Notes under the pieces: generated by a model
Database searches by the model: none
Told to the model about the DNA's origin: nothing
Seen by the model: only the letters and a program-made list of their open reading frames with translations
Shown: piece after piece, positions 1 to 17,068 of the stretch
Layout: each line of letters starts with the position of its first letter
How positions within the stretch are numbered: position 1 is the stretch's first letter
Translations under genes and position numbers: made by a program
From: Tetrahymena elliotti 4EA
Lineage: Eukaryota; Ciliophora; Oligohymenophorea; Hymenostomatida; Tetrahymenidae
Direction of reading: 5' to 3'
Assembly: GCA_000231825.2 (NCBI GenBank)
Contig: JH720389.1
Span: forward strand, 1 to 64,000
Length of the DNA: 64,000 bases

Positions 1-153
1 AAATTTTTTTTTTTTGAACAATTTTTTAAAACAATAACTTTACCTAAATTAAAAAAATACAATCTATTGATGAATGGATAGATAGATAAAGTTTTGAATA
101 TGTATTTTTATTAAAAGTAACTAATATTTTTGTGTTAATTTTTGATATATTTT

Positions 154-1452
154 TCAATTTTCATCATCTAAAAGCTTTTGATTGAGAGCAGTGTTATCTT
201 TAAATGTTTCAAGTGGAATCTCTTGATTTTTGGTAGTGACTTAGGTAAGAGGAGCTACTTCCTTTACTTCAGTTTCAATTTCAGTAGAGAATTTAAAGCT
301 CAATCCAAGTATTACCAAAGCACAAACCAATTTAAGGATATCAGGTTCACCAAAAGTGTTGATACCGAGTAATAGGGAGAAGATAGTTATAAAAGCTATG
401 AATTGAGGGATAGTTAAAAGAGATTTAGTTGTATTTTCTAATTGGCAAGAACGAATGTAAAGTTAGAGGACAAATACGAAGATTAAACCTAAACCAATCA
501 TAAAAACCCATTAAGCAAGAGAAGGAGATACAAGCTTTTATAAAGGGAAGAATACAGGAATGAAAGGAGCTTATATGTAAGTAAAAATGTGAGTGATTGT
601 AATAAAATTTTAATTTTTAAGTTGACGAATGCACATATTCATATAGCCAAAGAAGATACCAGAAGCAAGAGCTGAAATAACACCATAGAAATGAGTATAA
701 TCTACTTCAATTGTGGAGGTAGCATCATCATCAGGGTTTGCAGGAGTTTGGGTCATCTTAACTTCAGGAGTAAAGTTAGGGCGTAAAATTAAACCTGAAA
801 CAGCAATCATTAAGACTCCGAACAATATTTAATTACGATTAAGACCTGTTTTAGAGTTCTTAGAGCAAGATTCAAATAACATATAGAAGATCCATGAAGT
901 ACCAAACATGAAAAGGGAAGTTTATAATTCACATTTTTGGAAAGAGTAAATGAATAAAATAATGCTTGCAAAACCAGAAATACCAGAAATCTTAGCAACG
1001 AAATTTTCAGATTCAGTTTCAATGTAAGGAAGTATTTCACCATCACGAATAAGATAGTAATTGAAGAGGAAAGCAACTAAGAAGGCAACAAAAAGTACTT
1101 CAATAGTAGGTAATTGAGGCATGTAAACTTCAGATGCTATGCAACAAAATGAGAGAACTGCAGAGCAAATTAATCCAAAGTAAAATCCTGTTCTTTTACC
1201 ATAAGATTATTCAAATTTACGGATACGATCTTCCAATAAATGCAATATAGGACTGACTTCATTTACTTCTAATATTTCTGTAGGACGATCACGGCTGTTG
1301 GCTAATCTACTTTGATTGTTACGTTTTGAACTGTATTCCTCAAATTTATCTGAGAGTCTTTATTCCATCTCATTAATTTAAGATTCTTTTTTGACCAACT
1401 TATCTGATGAAATCAAGGGTAAGTCTTGTTTATTTCCACTTGGAGAAGCCAT
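154..1452 (-). CDS. DMT/EamA (SLC35-like) multi-pass membrane transporter
   Basis: One uninterrupted 432-codon frame with TAA/TAG as Gln, beginning MASPSGNKQDLPL and ending at TGA (154-156). The N-terminal ~85 residues are charged and probably cytosolic. The rest holds about nine or ten hydrophobic helices, for example around FYFGLICSAVLSFCCIASE, the FLVAFLFNYYL segment, and the pair ALASGIFFGYMN and FMIGLGLIFVFVLQLYI. The C-terminal ~45 residues are polar. Two sets of helices separated by an acidic loop (PDDDATSTIEVD) match the layout of drug/metabolite transporters. Substrate and membrane cannot be read from sequence; Golgi nucleotide-sugar or plasma-membrane roles are both known for this superfamily. 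The membrane nature is secure; the family call rests on general layout, not on a diagnostic motif. Confidence 0.7.
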
Positions 1453-3782
1453 TTTAGATCTAAAATGTTTTAATAAATTATTTAGGAGAAGATTTAGGGT
1501 TAGGTTTAGAAAATATTTTTTGATTAAACGCTTTAAATCTTTTTTGCTATGATAAAAAGTATTATTGTATTATATTAATTTTCTTATGAATGAATTAATA
1601 TTTTTTTTAATATGATAACTACTAATCTTAATGTGTTTAAATACTACTTTTACACTAAAATTTTACCAAAACTACTTCTATCTATTACTCAAATTTACAT
1701 ACTCGTTAATACGTAATAATCAATTAAGCTAATCACTTTTCCCATTTTAGTTAAATAAAATTACAGTATTCATTTAATTTTACCATAACTCATATTAAGC
1801 AAGGAAGCAAGCTCACAAACAATCAAATAAGCATATTTAAAATTTTCTTAACACTATCTATTATATTCATAAGAAAGTTTTTCGTGCATATTCTCTAGAT
1901 TGACTATTTTTTTTCTAAAATCTATTTCGTGTTATTATATTATTAAAATATCAATCTTATAAATATCTTTAACAAACACTTTTCAAATACTTAAAAGATG
2001 TAAAATTATTTTGTTTTTAAGTTAAAGCTATGAAAAGTTAGATATTTATTTAAAATTACAAAATCTTTCAATAAATTTATTTTGATTATTTTAAGATATT
2101 TATTTATATCTTTAACTTTTTATGGTAGATAAACACATTATTTTTAAAGTTCATGTTATTGAAGACTATTAATCAATATAAAAAATACTGAATTCAATTA
2201 TCATTTGTTAGAAAAAAGAAAGGGGTTATCTAAAATAAACTATTATCATTTGTGTTTCTTTTTATTTTAGAAGTGTTAGCTTTAAATGTAAAATTTTTTT
2301 GAAATCTTTATGAAATCTTAGATAATTTTGATCTTTGTCTCGAAATATAAACAAAATTCATCAGATATGTAATATTTAACATTTTTGTCATAGGTATACA
2401 TCTCCTAATTTAAATTGAATATTTAATGAGTTAAGTAATTTGATTTCAAAAAATATGGTAATTAGATAAGTCTAGTAAATTAAAAATATTATTCCTTCCT
2501 CCTATTAGGGGAATATAAAATTTTTTATAATTCATGATAAAATTTGTGAATAAAAAGAAAGGCCATTTAAATAATTAAGCTAGCTTTACAAGAGTTTTAA
2601 AAATATAATTTAATAAAGATATACAAAAGATATGAAAGAATATATTTTTATTAAATCAATAAATTCATTTTTCTATCAATAAAAAATTTTTAAAAGTGAG
2701 ACTATCTTATGTTTTACAAAGAGCTATTTAAATATCAAATTTGTAATTAAAAAAGTTAACTTAAATTTACAAAATTTAATTCATGCCTTTTTATGATCAA
2801 TTAAGTTTCTATTTTAATATATGATTGTTATCTATTTATTGAAATTTATTATTATTTTTTAATTAAGTAAAATATAATTTATTCTTTACAATGCTTTCTT
2901 AAATGTTTCAATATAATTGACTTTTAGAAAATAAATTAAAAATAATTTCTTTCTAATATGTCTAATAAAAAAAATTATTTACTCTACGTACTTGTTAATT
3001 AAAACATAATTAAAAATAAAGTATATCTATATTTAGCTTTTAGTAAAGTATGGTAAGACCAAAGAAATCTAAAATAAACTGGAATAAACACTGCTAAATA
3101 TTAATTAAAAAAAATCATAGAAAATTTGCTTTTAAACCAATATTTTGATAAAAAATGTGTGGCTTAGGGCATTAGTTAAAAACAAAATAAAAGAAAATGT
3201 GCAAAGTTTATAAAAAGTTGTTAAAATTTAAATTTATAAAAGCTTGACATATAATTTAATTCATAAAAACCATCATAACAAAGAAGTAAGGTAAGAAGTA
3301 TGGAAATAAAATTTATATCAAATTTTTAGTTAATTATGGTTATTAAAATTAAATATTTAATTAGATTTATATCAATTAATTAATTAGTGCATTTTTACAT
3401 ACAAACTAACTAATAATTAAGTTTCCAAGATCTTTTTTAATTAGTTATTAATATTCTTCATTTTTTTAAAAATCTGATTAAATGTTGGAAAAATATAGAC
3501 TCTTCTTGATTTAATTTTTTTCAATAGTTGGTTATTAGAAAAATAAAATATTCCAATCATACTTTAGTCCTCATTTTTTAATTTAGGAAAATGATTCAGT
3601 CAGTCATAACTATTTTCTTGTTTTTTTATGAGTAAATTATTATTATTTATATAATTTTTTATAAAATTGTTTTAAGGAAGAGTTGGTACTCTTAAGGTAT
3701 TTTTAATTTATTGTTTTACTTTTTAATTAATTTGCATTTCAGTCTCCTATTTACATTTAAATATTATACTTTATTGAATTTC
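1453..3782. other. AT-rich gap between two minus-strand genes
   Basis: About 2.3 kb of very AT-rich sequence upstream of the transporter and downstream of the ULK4-type gene. It should hold the transporter promoter and the ULK4 3' UTR. I see no frame with family resemblance, no RNA gene and no clear repeat. Runs of T and A and short TTTTTA or AATTAA motifs are typical of this genome. Confidence 0.6.
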
Positions 3783-9214
<5,432 letters not shown>

Positions 9215-10540
9215 CGCTTTTAATTACTTTGTTTATTATAACTACTAAGATAAAACCCCTAAGAATTATGTTGAACCCTCTGTTTACTTAAATGTTCTGC
9301 TATTAGCTTCTAAAATATTTACAAATTGTGCGTAATGCTTTCAAAATAAAACAAAAAATTTTTTTATTGAAAATCTTTTGCGAACCACTTCTCTATTTTC
9401 TTTTCCTATTGAATTGATTCTTTTTTGAAATTTTTTAACTTTTTGTTTATTGTTTTAATTTTTGTTTTTTTGATTTTGATTTTATTTGATTGAATCAATT
9501 AATGAGTGAATCAAAGAATGATTGATCTATTAATCAACTATGAACCTTAGTTTAAACAGCAAAATAAATCAAATTGAATTTTTCATTTGTATTTTTCAAT
9601 GTTATTTTTTAATAAAGGAAAATGAAAATAGTAGATTGTATTTGCCAACTCAAGTAATTATTTTTTAAGGTATTTCTTTTGAGTAATAATATTCAAATTC
9701 AAAACACAGATTTTAGAAGCAATCAAATATTACAAATAGGTATATAAGGAGGTTTCAAACCAAACATTTAAAAAAAATTTTATAATTTATAAAATTATCT
9801 AAAATATTCAGTCTATTAAATAAAATGTTAATTATTATTACAAAAAAATGAAAGAAAAAATTATTTTAAAATAAATTTTTTATTGAAAGGATTTTTGATA
9901 AAATTCATGAATATGTGAGTAAAGAAGGATTAATAACATCAAATGAAGGAAATTTTAAATTTCTTAATAAGAATTATTCGTACAAAGGGAAGATTTGCTT
10001 CAATAAAAAGTAAAAGAAAAATGATTTTAAAATAAAATTTTATATTGAGAGGAATTTCAACAAAAAGAATATATGAATGAATAAAGAAGGATTCATTAAT
10101 AACATAAAATGAAGGAAATATTAAATTGTCTTAATAAAAATAGTTAGGGAAGATGTATGTTGATAAAATATGGAAGAAAAAATTATTTTAAAATAAAAAT
10201 TAATTTTTATTAATTTTAATTTTTTTACAGAATGAAAACAAAGGATTATTAATAATATAAAATGAATGAAACATTAAATTGTGTTAATAAGAATTATAAA
10301 TTGTAAGGGGAGATTTATGTTGATAAAAAATGAAAGGCTATAAATTTTAGTTATGTTTCGTTAGTATTCATCGATTAATCTAATAATAAAATTAGAGTAT
10401 TTATTTGGTATTTCAGCCTAATAATTAATATTCATATTATTTAGTAATACGCTAATTTTTAACAGAAGAAATCTAATTTACATTTAATTATAAGCTAAGT
10501 TAAGTAAAATATGATTTAGTATAATTAATATGATCACAAT
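9215..10540. other. Shared upstream gap of two divergent genes
   Basis: Separates the minus-strand ULK4-type gene from the plus-strand TPR gene, so it should contain both promoters. Its right half is occupied by the tandem repeat at 9849-10330. No coding frame with family resemblance is visible. Confidence 0.6.
9849..10330. repeat. Tandem repeat, three diverged units of about 160 bp
   Basis: Three head-to-tail units begin near 9849, 10011 and 10171. Each opens with an AAGAAAAAATTATTTTAAAATAA-type block. Next come GGATTAATAACA-like and AAATGAAGGAAA-like blocks, and then AATTGTGTTAATAAGAATTA-like sequence. Each closes with GGGAAGATTTATGTTGATAAAA or a close variant. The copies have small insertions and substitutions, so the array is not recent. 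It lies about 210 bp upstream of the TPR gene start. Confidence 0.8.
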
Positions 10541-11554
10541 ATGCCGTAGAACGATATCAATAAAATGAGAGAAAGTAGACCTGTTGAACCTTATGAATAA
10601 AAAGTTTCTTAGTAGCACAAGTAATAGGAAGAAAATTTAAGAAATTAAGATATGATAGATACTATGCAGGATAATTTTGGAAATATAAATTAAACTGCTA
10701 ATTTTCATTCTTAGGAAGAGTAAAATAATAAGAAAGAAGTTTTAAATACAAACAGCTTAAAGCTTTTAGTTAAATTTATAGACTATCTGAAAGTTAAAGG
10801 AGAAAATGATGTTAATACTCTGCTTTTGATGCAAGAAAGATTATTATACACTGCTTCTTATTTGCTAGAAAGAGGAGCAAGCATACATGAATTACATTTC
10901 GATTTTAAAAATGAGACCATTCAATTTGTTTAAAAAGTGAATCTTAAAGCTATGGAAAGTGGTAATGTGCTTGGCTTTGATGAACTAGTAAATTTACTTA
11001 GCAGAGCAATAGATATGTTGCTATATAAGCCTGTATTTTCAAAGATTGAACCCTTTTCGAAAGTTTTAGATTTGAGAATTTTGTGTTTTAATAACTTAAG
11101 TTGTATATATCGTTAAAATAAAATGTATCATGATGCATTAAAAGCAGTTGATAGAGCTATTGAGATGGAAGAAATTTTAGTTAGAGAAAATTATGGAGAG
11201 TCAAATAAAAATATAGCTAGCACATACATTAACAAAGCTGTCATAATGTCAGAGTTAGGATTACACTTGGAATCAATAGATACCATTAAAAAGGCCTTAG
11301 ATAATATGGAAAATTTCAGAAAAGAATGGGAAACAAATTTGGAAGAATAAGATATTTTCTAATTAAAATATTTATCTGTTATTGCATACTTTAATCTAGC
11401 AGTTGAGCATGAGCACTTATTCTATGTTTAATATGCAAAAACATTTTATGAAATAGCACTTAATATCAGCAGAGAATTAAATTATGGTGAAATGACTAAA
11501 ACTATTGAAAATGTGCTTAAAAAAATGAAAAAAGTCCCTCCAACCAATAAATGA
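10541..11554 (+). CDS. TPR-repeat protein
   Basis: Single exon of 337 codons, MPQNDINKMRESRPVEP..., stop TGA at 11552. The first ~75 residues are Gln/Asn-rich and probably unstructured. From about residue 80 the sequence is helical. TPR-like pairs are clearest around NLSCIYRQNKMYHDALKAVD, then ASTYINKAVIMSELGLHLESI, then AYFNLAVEHEHLFYVQYAK, with the usual Ala/Gly/Tyr spacing of a tetratricopeptide helix pair. TPRs form protein-binding scaffolds; no partner or catalytic domain can be named. It is divergent from the ULK4-type gene and convergent with the next gene. The start is the first ATG after an AT-rich leader. Confidence 0.75.
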
Positions 11555-12034
11555 AAAAATGTTGAATAATTTGTCTTATCTATTTATTTAGTATTAAGCT
11601 TTCAGTTCTAAATATTATTTCAAGATTTTTAATCATTAGAATTATTTTTATTTTACTAAAAGTTAAATGGAAGAGTAATTCTTTAAATTGTGAATTACTA
11701 AAAAAATAATTAATTGATTTGTCTCACTTTAATTTTTAGAGCTAAAATAATTACCATTCCTTTTATTTAGAAAATATCTAAATACTTTCCAAATAGAAAA
11801 AAATTGAAAAGCTTAGCTTAGTAAGGTTTTTTGTGTAAAATATGCAATTATAAAATGATTTAAAGACAATAAAAATAAATAAATTTAAGAGATGCTAATT
11901 AAATTTTTTCTTTTTTAGAATTATAAAAAAATGACAAATATTTTATAAAATTGTTAAAGCTTTTGTTGTTATTTATATTTAGATTTTCTTTGTTGCTATT
12001 TTATTTTACAGCGTCTAAATAGATAGAAAATTTA
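11555..12034. other. Short gap between convergent genes
   Basis: AT-rich 3' flanks of the TPR gene and of the minus-strand gene that follows. Nothing recognisable. Confidence 0.6.
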
Positions 12035-12577
12035 TCACTATTTTGTGTTTACAGAGGGAATTACATTTTTAACAGTTGTAGAGTAGCCAGAAAATCTTGC
12101 AGCGATAACTTATGGTCCCAAAGGGTTTGAGGGATTGCTTAATCCTGACTAATTAGGTGTTTTCATAAATTAATTCAATGCAGATATTCCGCTAATACTT
12201 TTTTTAAGAATACTATCTAAAAGTTCATCTTCATTTAAAACAACTTAATTTGGATCATACACATTTGCATCGAAATTGCTTCCATATTCTAGAATTTTAG
12301 CTTAATTCATTAAATTTTAATAGGCTTCATCGCTTTTAGAAACATCATTTTCAAGAGGTTTATATTTCGATTCATAATATTAAGTTGTGTCAATTAATTT
12401 TTTATTTTCTAAGTAATGCTTTAACTTTTCGCTTGCTCCTTCAGCATATTTATCTTCAGGTAACTAATCTAACTACTATAAATAAAATTATTCTGTTTAT
12501 TATTTATCTTCACTTGATCCTAAATCAAATAATCTTGTTTTTTTAGGAGGTTTATTTTAGACTTGTTCTACTTCCAT
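12035..12577 (-). CDS. Unrecognised small hydrophilic protein, 180 aa
   Basis: Single exon, MEVEQVQNKPPKKTRLFDLG..., ending SVNTKQ then TGA (12035-12037). The frame has higher G+C than its flanks and a gene-like composition. The protein is acidic and Gln-rich with no membrane helix and no signal peptide. A middle stretch (DEAYQNLMNQAKILEYGSNF, then DELLDSILKKSISGISALNQ) is predicted helical. The C-terminal third is rich in Pro, Ser and Gly. I recognise no domain. It could be a ciliate-specific protein or a fast-evolving subunit. Its upstream gap is shared with the plus-strand gene at 13382. Confidence 0.7.
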
Positions 12578-13381
12578 TAAATATGCTTAAATTAATTAAA
12601 ACTTTTAAAAATAAAGAGCTATATATATTTATTAATATTTGATTAAAATAATTGATAGTAATAGGAAAGGTACGTAATTATTACTCTAAATACATTGAAA
12701 TATATTTGTTTAAGAATGATGAATTACTCACTTAGTTTGAGTTAAAAAATACTAAAAATTTTTTTAAGCTTTTTATTTTTAAAGAATATTGAAATAAATA
12801 ACATTTTTTTAATTTACCAAAATTCTTTTGATTATTGTTTAATATAACAAACAATTTTTCTTTTTAAGACAAATAAAATAAATTAAGTGCTAAATGTTAA
12901 TTAATTATATTACCTAAATATGCTCAGTTACTTCTAAATGTGGTAATATTTATTTCATGAAATCTACTAAAAATATATCTGTTTTTGATAAATATATTTT
13001 ATTGATCAATCATCATCAAATTTTAAATTATTTTTTTACTAGGGAATTATTATTAAAAGCTCTTAAATTTCAGGTTATTGATAAGATTATCTCACTTCTT
13101 TTCAATTTTTTATCTGTGTTTTCATTTTCGTAACTTAAAGAACAATTACTAGCTGATTATTTAAAATTTTTAAATTATTTTAAATTTTTTCTTTTTTAAA
13201 TTGTCATAATTTACTGATTTATTTTGTAAGCAAAAATAATAGTCTATTACTAATCCATTTATATAGATATCCCAAAGATTATACTTTATTTTCTTTTTCT
13301 TTTAGCAAATATTATTCATTATAAAAATGTAAATTTTTTTTATTTAGAAAATAGAAGAAAGCTAAAATTATAGTTTTTTAA
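12578..13381. other. Shared upstream gap of two divergent genes
   Basis: About 0.8 kb of AT-rich sequence between the minus-strand gene ending at 12577 and the plus-strand frame starting at 13382. No RNA gene or repeat seen. Confidence 0.55.
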
Positions 13382-13843
13382 ATGGATGATAGCTCAAATA
13401 AACTACATAATTTGTTACAAGCGTAATACCATTTGTTTACTTCTGAAATTTATTTCCTAAAAAGGAAGAATTTTCAAAAGTATTTAGAAGAAGCGTTCAT
13501 ATCAGATAAAGTCCTTGAAAGTTTTTTTATTATTTAATCTTTAAGAAAAGAAATGTTTAAAACAATACAAGATAAACGATAATAATTTTTATAGATTTGG
13601 AATTAATATAATTTTAGTACATAACATAAGAGAAGTATGCTTTAAAAAAAACTGTTTTAAAAATAGCGAATATACTATTTAAAAATACAATAAGTGTAAT
13701 AGGTGTGGAATTTATTAATTTTAGTAATTGTTATATTTTTTATTTGCAATTAATTGTAGTGTTTTTTACATTCAAAAAAATCTAAAAATTATTGTGATAT
13801 TTAAATTCGTTTAATTTTATTAATACTTAAAAAAGCTGTTTGA
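13382..13843 (+). CDS. Possible small membrane protein, 153 aa
   Basis: A single frame from ATG (MDDSSNKLHNLLQAQYHLF) to TGA at 13841. The first ~105 residues are charged and Gln-rich with helical character (YFLKRKNFQKYLEEAFISDK). One strongly hydrophobic segment follows (WNLLILVIVIFFICNQL, about residues 110-126), then a short Lys-rich tail with three Cys. This would be a tail-anchored or single-pass protein. No family is recognised. Composition in the second half resembles non-coding DNA, and frames of this size occur by chance when TGA is the only stop, so this is tentative. Confidence 0.42.
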
Positions 13844-15079
13844 AATCAATTTTTTGTGAAATAGTTAAAACTATGAACAAAAAATAAAAACCAAAATAAC
13901 TTCCAAAAATTATCTCTTCAAAGCCTTAAAATTAAAATTTTTTTCATGATAGAAAAGAGAAGATACTTAAAATAGAAAATTATTTATTTTTAAAAATATA
14001 TGAATATTAATTCATAAACTGTCTTTACTAGGTGACAAATAATTATTAATAACATTTCGAAAAGCTTCCTACTTTCTAATTAGCATGTAAAAAAAAATTT
14101 TAATCACAAACACTTAATTAAAAAATTAATCTTAATTCTGGCTAATGTTTTGCAATTTGCATTATTGGACCAAAGTCCTTAGTTTTCAATTAAATGTAAA
14201 TTGCAAAAGAGCAAATTTAAATACTGAAAACTGAAACTATAAATTTCTGTCAGCCTTAAATCCAACTTTATCACATCGAACTCAACTAAAATGATGCGTT
14301 AAAAATGTACAATTTTTATTAAGTATAACTATTTAAAATAATATAGTAAGCTAGTCACCTATGCATTCACCTATTAGTTTTCGGAAATACAAATCATACA
14401 CCAAGAAAATTTAAATTACTATTATTTAATTCGAAAGCCTCCTTTCTACTTTTCTAGATAAATGTTCTAAAGATTATCGAAAAAACTTTATACTCACAAA
14501 TAAAAATAAGGTAGGCAGTAAGCTATTTTATAAAGTGGGGAATTATGATTATCAGATAAATTTTTATTGATTAAACCCACTCTGAAGAAAATTCACTCTT
14601 AATTTATAATATTGCAGTCAACCATCATCTTTTTAACAAAATATTAATTTTGTATTAAATATCATTCTTCAGCCTTTTTCGTATTTGACTTTAACAAACT
14701 TTTCTTAAAAAAGATAGTTTGAAACAAGTAAATCTATCTTTATTGCTCCTTTGATAAAATAATACTCCTTGAGGAAAAATATTTATAACAAAATTAGGTA
14801 ATTTTAGCATCAGAAAAAAATTCATGAATAAACTATCAAATTCACATTCACATCTGTAAAATTTAAATTCATTTTTTAAAAGCATTAAAAAAGTAATAAA
14901 TAACAAAAAACTGAGGAATTGATTGTGATTAAATTATATAATAAAATAAAAAGATAGAGGATTATTAATTATTCATTTCAAAAGGTTAGAATGCCTTTTT
15001 AAAAGTAAGGCAAAGAATTAAAAATTAATCATACAAAAAAGAAGTGATAAATACAAAAAATTTAGAAAAATAAGATTAT
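13844..15079. other. AT-rich gap, one weak minus-strand frame
   Basis: No gene I can support. A minus-strand frame at about 14634-14906 (starting MLFITFLMLLKNEFKF) stays open for some 90 codons with Gln-coding TAA. Its composition is that of the flanks and nothing in it suggests a family. Confidence 0.5.
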
Positions 15080-17068
15080 ATGTGCTACCAGGCTTTTGTT
15101 TAAGCAAAAGAGCAATAAATATAATCGTTTTACAACCAAGCCACAAAAGTAGAAGACTTTGAGGATTCTCATTAAAGAATAACTATTCCAGTGAAGTATT
15201 TACAAAGCTAAATGAAGCAGGAGAAGGTATTAAAAACTTATTGCGAAGAGCAAGTAACATCCTCTTTGATAAAAAGAGGAAAAAAAATTGAAGATTTTGA
15301 TGAAAGTGATCGTTATATGCTATCCAACTTTCATACAGAGGTATCTATTTCATCAAGAAAGGAATGTAATTCTAAAGGTAATATATAAATTTGTAATTTG
15401 ATAAATGACCAGCTGGTCTAGAGGGAATCCATCTTTAGTTGTATATATAGAAAAATAAATTTAATTTAGGGCCATTAGAGATGTTTCAGGCAGCCCTATT
15501 TTAATTAACATAATTTATAATAATAATTAAATAATTTTTTGTTACATAATAACTTACCTATAATTTTATAATTTATAGAAATCGATCTTTCAGCCTCAAG
15601 CATCAAGAAATATTTAAAAATAGAAGAGCCAAAGGAATGTAAAAGGGAATAAAAACAAACGATTAATATAGGATACAAAAATATTAAGCAGCAAAAGATA
15701 AACCCAATTTACTCTTATAAAAATTACCTTTCAAATTTTGATTGTCCTAAATCGGGCTTATTAATTTAATATTATGAAGCTAAAGTGCGCCCATTATATG
15801 ATCCATTAAAATAGCTTAATTCTGCTTCAAATAGTATTTAAATATAAAGCTGTTCATCAGCAAATGCACTCAATTGTCATTAAAAATGTAACATGAGACT
15901 CTCTTAACTGCTAAACGTAGACTTTTAAGTTGATAAATCTGAAATCTAGATTAAAAATGTTTTAAATTTTATGAAAAACTACCCCATAAACTCAATTCTA
16001 ACTTATAAGGATAAAAAATAAAAAAAATAGGCTGGGAAAATAATATAGCAATTAGAAGGATTAAATCAAGGTAAATCAAAAGCAAACATTGATGAGTAAT
16101 CACTTGAATAATATGCTTAGTACTGCTTACATGAATAAACTATGATGAGTTATATAGATATTTAAAATATTATAAAAAATCATCACCCAAGTATTTATTT
16201 TAGAAGCCTTATTGAGGCACAGTATTATTTTTTTATAATTGGTGATTATAAAAAACTTAAGCGCCTGAGAGATGATTATTAAGAGGACGAATTCACATAA
16301 ATTTAAAATAATGATTCATTCTTGCAAATTGTGAATTAAATAGTGGATAACACCTTTGCTGACTCTGATTCCTCCTCTAATGTTTCATCAGATTCATTTA
16401 AAAAAGATTAAAATTGTAACAAATGTGATGTTGATGAATTTATTGCATTCAAGTCTCAATCAACAACTTCAAAGCTAACTAAGCTGCAAAAATCTTCATT
16501 TCAAAACCCTTTTTAAGATTTCTCAGCACATCAGCAAGAAAAATATAACCCAAATAGAAATCAATTCTATAATTTACCTAAATACTGCATGGTATTTATC
16601 TTGGAGCTTCTTTCTCCTAAAAATCTCAAACGACTAGGAGTCTCTGCTGAATTCTAACTGTTGATTCACAAGATAGTTTAGAATGTGAAAAAGTCAGGAA
16701 AGATCAAAGAATAAAAAAAGAAAATTATGTACAACCATAATCACTACAACTGCTTATTTTTGAGGCTAAACTAACAAAATACTATTGAAGTTAACAATTA
16801 GCCAGAACTGAAAGCACTTCATTAAAAAATATTCGGAGTAGAAAATCTCCTATAACCCTTTGACAACTTATACATCAATATTTAAAAAAAAATAATAGAA
16901 AGAATAATTATGATTTAACTCTAACTTATTTAAGAATTCCCGCTTACACAATATATCATCAAAAATAAAAACTTATATTAGTTTGAAAAATCTAAAATCA
17001 ACTACATAGAGAGAGTTATTTAAGGAATCTCTAAATTAAGAGAAGGAGAAATAATTAAAAGATTTTGA
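15080..17068 (+). CDS. Unrecognised protein, 595 aa, two exons
   Basis: Exons 15080-15377 and 15579-17068, phase 1 intron with GTAATA...TTATAG ends. The protein starts MCYQAFVQAKEQQIQSFYNQ and ends with EGEIIKRF then TGA. It is Gln/Lys/Ser-rich with no membrane helix. The middle holds an acidic-serine stretch (ADSDSSSNVSSDSFKKD) followed by two Cys (CNKCD). The C-terminal ~170 residues look folded, for example YCMVFILELLSPKNLKRLGV and NLYINIQKKIIERIIMIQ. No known domain is recognised. Codon use and G+C are clearly coding compared with the flanks. Confidence 0.75.
15407..15497. other. Inverted repeats inside an intron
   Basis: The 201 nt intron at 15378-15578 contains a perfect 12-base palindrome (GACCAGCTGGTC, 15407-15418) and a potential stem AGGGC...GCCCT (15468-15497). 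Both are unusually GC-rich for intronic DNA here. Function unknown. Confidence 0.5.

Noticed and set aside
14634..14906. Minus-strand frame MLFITFLMLLKNEF.
   Set aside because: About 90 codons, background composition, no motif and no neighbouring exon.
15400..15430. GGTCTAGAGG, resembling a tRNA A-box.
   Set aside because: No cloverleaf folds from the neighbouring bases and it lies inside an intron; kept only as a palindrome.
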